From the NCBI RefSeq assembly GCF_002454115.1, contig NZ_DKIH01000009.1:142909-206908 (forward strand): a stretch of DNA of 64,000 bases, read 5' to 3'. The notes under the pieces are model-generated. The model ran no database searches, was not told the DNA's origin, and saw only the letters and a list, made by a program, of their open reading frames with translations. Positions 59,513 to 64,000 of this stretch are shown here, piece by piece. Numbering within the stretch: the stretch's first letter is position 1; each line of letters opens with the position of its first letter. The stretch is from Sphingopyxis sp. UBA6723 (GTDB lineage Bacteria; Pseudomonadota; Alphaproteobacteria; Sphingomonadales; Sphingomonadaceae). The translations under genes and the position numbers were made by a program.

Positions 59513-60372
59513 GCCGCCGCGCGCCACGGCTGCGCGCGGTCCTGCTGCGCCGGGAGCAGCGCGTCGGCGCGCGTCCATTCAAAATCAGCGAGCAGTTTCT
59601 TCAGCTTGCCAGCCATGGCCGACAAGCCACTGTAATGACGGATCTTCGATTTGATCGGCGCATCGGCGACGCGCGGCTGGCCCGGGTCGATTTCCCACGG
59701 ATGGAAATAGAGGATCGCCGGATGCCCCTCGGCGTTCATCCGCGCAATCGCCCAGCGCGTAAAGCCATAAGGCAGCATCCGCATGAAGCCGCCGCCGCCT
59801 GCTGCGAGGGTGCGCCCGGCAAAGCGCGCCGTCGTCACCGGCCATTCGACCATATCGCTGTCGGGCAGCGGCCGCCAAGCATGGCGCGGGCTTTGCGGCC
59901 AACCATAATGGTCGTGGAGCACGGGCGCGACGCTCGACGAATAAGCATAGCCCTGCTCGGCGAGCACCGCATGCGCCCAAGGGGTGCGCGTATCGACCGA
60001 GAAGCTCGGCGCGCGATAGCCGCGCACGGCGACCCCGCCCAGATCCTCAAGGATCGCCTGCGTCTTTTGGAGGTCAGCGGCAAATTCGTCGGCGGTCATG
60101 TTGAACACGCGCTTGTGGTCATAGCCATGGCTCGCCAGCTCATGCCCCGCGGCAACAATGCGCTTGATCAGCGCCGGATAGCGTTCGGCAACCCAGCCCA
60201 GCGTGAAGAACGTCCCCTTGGCGCCGGCATCGGCAAAAATCTGCAAAACCGCGTCGCAATTCGCCTCGACCCGGCACTCAAGCGTCGGCCAGTCGGCGCG
60301 GTCTATCGTGCGCTCAAAGGCGCCGACCTGGAACCAGTCCTCGACATCGACCGACAGGCCGTTCTGCATCAT
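59509..60372 (-). CDS. exosortase A-associated polysaccharide deacetylase
   Basis: A 287-residue NodB-homology deacetylase with the DUF3473 C-terminal part. The catalytic and metal motif is LSVDVEDWFQVGAFE (Asp 9, Asp 12), and the His pair lies in HELASHGYDHKRVFNMT. RGYRAPSFSVDTRTPWA and LYFHPWEIDPGQPRV are the later motifs. It lacks an obvious signal peptide, as usual for this family. It should remove N-acetyl groups from the cluster's polysaccharide. The ATPase gene ends 42 bases upstream. Confidence 0.93.
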   Translation of the reverse strand: MMQNGLSVDVEDWFQVGAFERTIDRADWPTLECRVEANCDAVLQIFADAGAKGTFFTLGWVAERYPALIKRIVAAGHELASHGYDHKRVFNMTADEFAADLQKTQAILEDLGGVAVRGYRAPSFSVDTRTPWAHAVLAEQGYAYSSSVAPVLHDHYGWPQSPRHAWRPLPDSDMVEWPVTTARFAGRTLAAGGGGFMRMLPYGFTRWAIARMNAEGHPAILYFHPWEIDPGQPRVADAPIKSKIRHYSGLSAMAGKLKKLLADFEWTRADALLPAQQDRAQPWRAAA

Positions 60373-60414
60373 TTCTCACCTTCATCGACCGGATAGCCGA
60401 TTTCGCGGCGGCTG

Positions 60415-61626
60415 TCAGGCCGCCCAAGTCCGCGACGTCGCCGGGTTGGGGGCATTCTCTGGATCGCGCTCGACCCATTCGATCAGTAGGTCGAGCACGC
60501 GGCGCAGCGCGGCATCCTGTTCGACCAGCCGAGCCTCCAGCGAAGCGATCTGCGCTTCGAGCGCCGCCAATTGTTCAGGATCGATCGCCGGGGCCGGTTC
60601 GGGAGTCAGCTCCAGCACCTCGGCCTCGGGAGATGTTGAGACAGGCTCCGCAAACGGCGGGCGTCCATCAGCGGCGCGCTGCGGCCAGTCGAGCGTGGTT
60701 TCGTTGGCTGCCGTCGGGGCGGCGAAGGGCGCCGGCGTCGGCGCCACCGCAGCGGCAGCCGCCGCCACGACTTCCTCGACCGGCAATGGCGCCAGCGTCG
60801 ATGCATCGATCCCGCGGTCGGCCTCGATCTCGGCGACGACCGAGCGCACATTTTGCGCCGTGATCCGCGTCATCTGCTCGACCGCGCCATACAGCAGCAA
60901 GCGGCTGACCAGCACGTTCAGCTTGCGCGGCACGCCTTCGCTATAATCGAAAATTTCCTCGAACGCGTCGGGGCTGAAGCTCGGGTTGCCCGTCCAGCCG
61001 ACCTTGCCCAGGCGGTGGAGGATATAAGGCTCGACCTCCTCGGGCTCCATCGGATCAAGATGATGCGTCGCGATCACCCGCTGGCGCAGCTGCTCCAGCG
61101 TCGGCGAATGGAACAGGGTCTGGCGAAATTCCGGCTGGCCGAGCAGGAAAATCTGGAGCAGCGAATGGCCACCGAGCTGGAAGTTCGACAGCATCCGCAA
61201 TTCTTCAAGCGCCGAGACGGCAAGATTCTGCCCCTCGTCGACGATCAGCAACGTGCGTTTCCCCGCGCGCGCCTGTTCGCGCAGATATTGCTCCATCGAC
61301 CGCAGCAGTTCGGCCTTGCTTTCGCCTTCCCACTCGATCCCGAACTGTTCGGCGACCAGGCGGAGCAGATCGTCGCCCTCGACCTGCGTCGACACCAGCT
61401 TGACCGCGGTCAGGCGATTGGGGTCGATGGTGTTCATCAGATGGCCGACCAGCGTCGTCTTGCCCGCGCCGACGTCGCCGGTGATGACGATAAAGCCCTC
61501 ACCCTGCGCGAGTCCGTAGCCGAGGTAGGACATCGCCTTGCGGTGGGTGCCGCTTTCGAAATAGAAGTGCGGGTCTGGCGTCAGCTGGAACGGACGCCCG
61601 GTGAAACCATAGAACTGATCGTACAT
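60415..61626 (-). CDS. exosortase A-associated ExeA/GspA-like ATPase
   Basis: A 403-residue AAA ATPase. The N-terminus YDQFYGFTGRPFQLTPDPHFYF is diagnostic for ExeA-like ATPases. Walker A is GDVGAGKTT at residues 50-58, and Walker B is TLLIVDEGQNL. An Ala/Pro-rich linker leads to a short C-terminal coiled coil (EQLAALEAQIASLEARLVEQ). It is the ATPase that accompanies XrtA loci, perhaps regulating chain export. The ATG at 61626 is preferred over a TTG two codons upstream. Confidence 0.92.
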   Translation of the reverse strand: MYDQFYGFTGRPFQLTPDPHFYFESGTHRKAMSYLGYGLAQGEGFIVITGDVGAGKTTLVGHLMNTIDPNRLTAVKLVSTQVEGDDLLRLVAEQFGIEWEGESKAELLRSMEQYLREQARAGKRTLLIVDEGQNLAVSALEELRMLSNFQLGGHSLLQIFLLGQPEFRQTLFHSPTLEQLRQRVIATHHLDPMEPEEVEPYILHRLGKVGWTGNPSFSPDAFEEIFDYSEGVPRKLNVLVSRLLLYGAVEQMTRITAQNVRSVVAEIEADRGIDASTLAPLPVEEVVAAAAAAVAPTPAPFAAPTAANETTLDWPQRAADGRPPFAEPVSTSPEAEVLELTPEPAPAIDPEQLAALEAQIASLEARLVEQDAALRRVLDLLIEWVERDPENAPNPATSRTWAA

Positions 61627-61649
61627 CGTCAAAATTCCCGTTTGCCTGG

Positions 61650-63359
61650 TCAGAAGTTGTAACGCAGTCCCACCAAAGCTGAACCAATAAGCTGGCTGTT
61701 GAAGCCGTCCTGATCAAAGGCGTTGAGGCTCGCCGCCGCGGTCCCGGTCAGCCCGCGCCAGAACCGCCGCGCATAGGCCGCCGACAGACCTGCCGACTGC
61801 ACATCGCTCGCCCCCGGCGCGCCGTTGTCGAAATAGTTGAGATAACCGGTCAGGCTGATGTCCGAATCGACGTCGAGCTGGCGTCCTGCCGACAGGAAGA
61901 GATAATAATTCTCGTCCTTGATCCCGTTCAGGTTCGCGATCGGCGACAGCAGCGGCGCCAGCAACTTGCGCTGGTCATATCCTATGCCGACGCCATAGCT
62001 CCACCCGGCATAGCGCGACCCAATCGTCGCCTGCACGCCGCGGCTGCGATATTGCGCCGAGGTCGCGTTGCCGAGCTGGTTGTTCAGGCATCCGCCACCC
62101 TCCTGCCCAAACACGCACGGATTGATCGTCCCGCCGATTGGGTTGCGCGTCGGGTCGAACTGGGTCGGCAGCGCCGCCAGCCCCCCCGACAGCCCACGGC
62201 CCAGGCTCGACAGCCCGTCATAGACGCCGACCTGGATCGTCGTCGCATGGTCGGCGCGATAGGAAAAGCTGCCGGTGTAGATGGTATCGCCGTAACGGCG
62301 CCCGACGCGCGCGGTCGCCGACGTGCGGCGGCTCGGCTGCCACATCACCCCGGCGTCCCAGATCAGCCCGTCGGTATCGAACGACAGCTGGCGCGGGGTC
62401 GATTTGTCGGTGACGAAACGGCCGTTCGCATCGCGCACGGGCACGCCATTTACGTCGAGCACCGGATCCCGCTGGCCAATCTCGATGTCTTCGTAACCCA
62501 CGCCGCCCAATATCGCGACGGTCGGCCCGATCGGCATCGTCACGTCGGCGCGGGCATATTTGCCCTCGAACCGCTGGTCGAGCTGGCTTGCGTCCTCGCG
62601 CTCATAGCCGCCCGACAGCTGCCAGCCGAACGGCAGGTCGCCCGGCCGCGCGCCGACGCTGGCCCACGCGACATGGTTGGTCGAGCTGTCGAAAATATCC
62701 TGCGGCTGGCTGCCCGGTGCCAGGATCGCGGGCTCATCGACATCGACCTTGGTATAGCCGAAGCGATAGCCAGCCCCGACATCGAGCCCGCCGATCCGGC
62801 GCGCAAAAGTCGGCCCTGCGTACACCGAATAAAGATTGGCGACATTGCTGGCGTTGCCGATGAACAATCCGCTATCGGCGCCCTGCCCGTCGGCGCGGGT
62901 GCGGGTGGCGAGCGCGCCGCCCTCCAGGTTCAATCCGCGCGCGACTTCAATCCGGCCGCGAGCCAGCCCGCTGATCGTATCGGAATCGCCCAGCCCGCCG
63001 TTCCAGCCAAAACGATGCTCATAGCGCAGCGTCGCCGCCAGTTCGGCGCGCGTCGTCACGATCGCAGCATCCACCCCGACCGCAACATTGGTATAGGTCA
63101 GGACGTCGCCGCCATTCTTCAAATCGGCGGTCAGCACCTGCCCGACCTCCAGATAGGGGCTGACATCGACCTGCCGCTGGTTGCGGCGGCCTTCGGCGCG
63201 CTTCGCCGCGCGGCCCGGTTCGGCCGCCGGGGCGCTCGTCGGCGCATCGCTCGCGCCGGATCCGGGGTCGCCCGAAAATTGCGCGTGCGCGCCTGTCGCG
63301 GTTCCCGCCAGCAGCAGTGCCGCCAGCGCACCAGCGTGGCGCAGGGTGGTGGTGCGCAT
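61650..63359 (-). CDS. exosortase A-associated outer-membrane beta-barrel protein
   Basis: A 569-residue protein with a signal peptide (HAGALAALLLAGTATGAHAQ), an Ala/Pro/Arg-rich segment, then VDVSPYLEVGQVLTADLKNGGDVLTYTNVAVGVDA and repeated amphipathic strands. It ends in a C-terminal aromatic (LVGLRYNF), as expected for a BAM-assembled barrel. It fits the PEP-CTERM system-associated barrel family and may be the outer-membrane export channel. The ATG overlaps the tyrosine kinase stop as TGATG; the 30-residue upstream extension lies inside that gene. Confidence 0.9.
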   Translation of the reverse strand: MRTTTLRHAGALAALLLAGTATGAHAQFSGDPGSGASDAPTSAPAAEPGRAAKRAEGRRNQRQVDVSPYLEVGQVLTADLKNGGDVLTYTNVAVGVDAAIVTTRAELAATLRYEHRFGWNGGLGDSDTISGLARGRIEVARGLNLEGGALATRTRADGQGADSGLFIGNASNVANLYSVYAGPTFARRIGGLDVGAGYRFGYTKVDVDEPAILAPGSQPQDIFDSSTNHVAWASVGARPGDLPFGWQLSGGYEREDASQLDQRFEGKYARADVTMPIGPTVAILGGVGYEDIEIGQRDPVLDVNGVPVRDANGRFVTDKSTPRQLSFDTDGLIWDAGVMWQPSRRTSATARVGRRYGDTIYTGSFSYRADHATTIQVGVYDGLSSLGRGLSGGLAALPTQFDPTRNPIGGTINPCVFGQEGGGCLNNQLGNATSAQYRSRGVQATIGSRYAGWSYGVGIGYDQRKLLAPLLSPIANLNGIKDENYYLFLSAGRQLDVDSDISLTGYLNYFDNGAPGASDVQSAGLSAAYARRFWRGLTGTAAASLNAFDQDGFNSQLIGSALVGLRYNF

Positions 63360-64000
63360 CACGCGCCTCCTTGTCCGTAATAGGTGCCGAAGCGGCGGCC
63401 ACCCGGCGAAAATTTCACCCCGTTGAGCAGCAGCTGGATATGCGGACACGCGCCCATCAGGCCGATCGCGTCGCGCAGCGCAGATTCCAAAGTTTCGTCG
63501 GCGCGCACGACCATGATCGTCTGGCCGACATGCCCCGCGAGCACCGCGGCGGGCGATGCCGCCAGCACCGGCGGCGAATCGATGATCAGGATGCGCCCGG
63601 GGACGCCCTGTTCGAGCTGCGCCAGCAACGCATCGGTTCGCGCCGAGGCGAGCAGTTCGGTGTCGTGCATATGCCCGGTACCAGCGGGCATGACCTTCAG
63701 CCCCGGAATGTCGGTCTGGATAAGGCAGTCGCCCAGCGGCAGATGCGCATCGGCAAGCGCGTCCATCAGCCCCGGACCATCCTCCAGCCCCAGCGCTTCG
63801 AGCACGCTGGGCTTGGCAATGTCGGCGTCGATCAACAGCACGTCATGGTCGGCCTCGACCGCCAGGCTGAGCGCCAAATTGACCGCGGAGAAGGTCTTGC
63901 CCTCCCCCGGATTGGCCGAAGCGATCAGCACGCGGTGGCCGCGCGGCAGGATCGGGCGATTGCCGACGCCACCGAAATTGCGGATCAGCTCGCGCTTCAC
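63359..64000 (-). CDS. exosortase A-associated BY-type tyrosine kinase (5' part cut by window)
   Basis: The last 213 codons of a CpsD/CapB-like bacterial tyrosine kinase; the start lies beyond the window edge. Walker A is SANPGEGKTFSAVNLALSLA, Walker A' is VLLIDADIAKPSVLEALGL and Walker B is RILIIDSPPVLAAS. A small C-terminal Tyr pair (FGTYYGQGG) may be the autophosphorylation site. Such kinases control polysaccharide chain length with a Wzc-type partner, probably encoded upstream outside the window. The first visible codon is unlikely to be the true start. Confidence 0.9.
   Translation of the reverse strand: MKRELIRNFGGVGNRPILPRGHRVLIASANPGEGKTFSAVNLALSLAVEADHDVLLIDADIAKPSVLEALGLEDGPGLMDALADAHLPLGDCLIQTDIPGLKVMPAGTGHMHDTELLASARTDALLAQLEQGVPGRILIIDSPPVLAASPAAVLAGHVGQTIMVVRADETLESALRDAIGLMGACPHIQLLLNGVKFSPGGRRFGTYYGQGGA

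Overview
The window looks like a chromosomal segment of a Sphingomonadales alphaproteobacterium, most like Sphingopyxis or a close relative. This is inferred from several traits: high GC, a two-subunit glycine decarboxylase (gcvPA/gcvPB), a complete dcw cluster, large Sphingomonas-type TonB-dependent receptors, an exosortase A (XrtA) polysaccharide locus, and several short palindromic repeat families between genes. Genus-level assignment is not proven. I see no phage, IS transposase, CRISPR array or rRNA. Most of the window is ordinary core genome with dense, translationally coupled operons.

Region 1 (1-7905, minus strand): a tandem glycine riboswitch precedes gcvT-gcvH-(glycosyltransferase-like gene)-gcvPA-gcvPB. 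The transcript then continues into three small membrane-protein genes and the start of a DUF938 methyltransferase-like gene. Upstream lie a Rossmann-fold NAD(P)-binding protein and a dGTPase-like HD protein.

Region 2 (9067-29646, minus strand): the division and cell wall cluster. In transcription order it is mraZ-rsmH-ftsL-like-ftsI-murE-murF-mraY-murD-ftsW-murG-murC-murB-ddlB-ftsQ-ftsA-ftsZ, followed by a TPR/SPOR-domain secreted protein. Most junctions overlap by 1-4 bases. Four GGG tracts at exact 10-bp spacing upstream of mraZ resemble an MraZ operator.

Region 3 (29921-42348, mixed strands): a cysK operon with two membrane proteins; a ZnuD-like TonB receptor with a His/Glu-rich loop and a candidate Zur site; fabD and fabG separated by an inverted-repeat-bounded GxxExxY gene; an LD-carboxypeptidase divergent from a MurC/Mpl-type ligase with an atypical P-loop (candidate peptidoglycan recycling pair); the rpsF-rpsR-rplI ribosomal operon with a strong terminator; and folE.

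Region 4 (42349-49421): two large convergent TonB-dependent receptors sharing one bidirectional terminator. The first has a long, hairpin-rich leader with a possible 34-codon ORF. Then come rluE and tRNA-Phe(GAA).

Region 5 (49518-51471, minus strand): the overlapping infA-maf-RNase E/G-like-yacG operon.

Region 6 (51544-64000, minus strand): a cupin/JmjC-like plus GNAT gene pair, then the exosortase A exopolysaccharide cluster. In transcription order this is a BY-type tyrosine kinase (cut by the window edge), an outer-membrane beta-barrel, an ExeA-like ATPase, a polysaccharide deacetylase, a FemAB-like protein, a glycosyltransferase, exosortase A with a fused EpsI-like domain, and an asparagine-synthase-type amidotransferase. 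Together these should synthesise an envelope polysaccharide and process PEP-CTERM proteins, although no PEP-CTERM substrate is encoded here.
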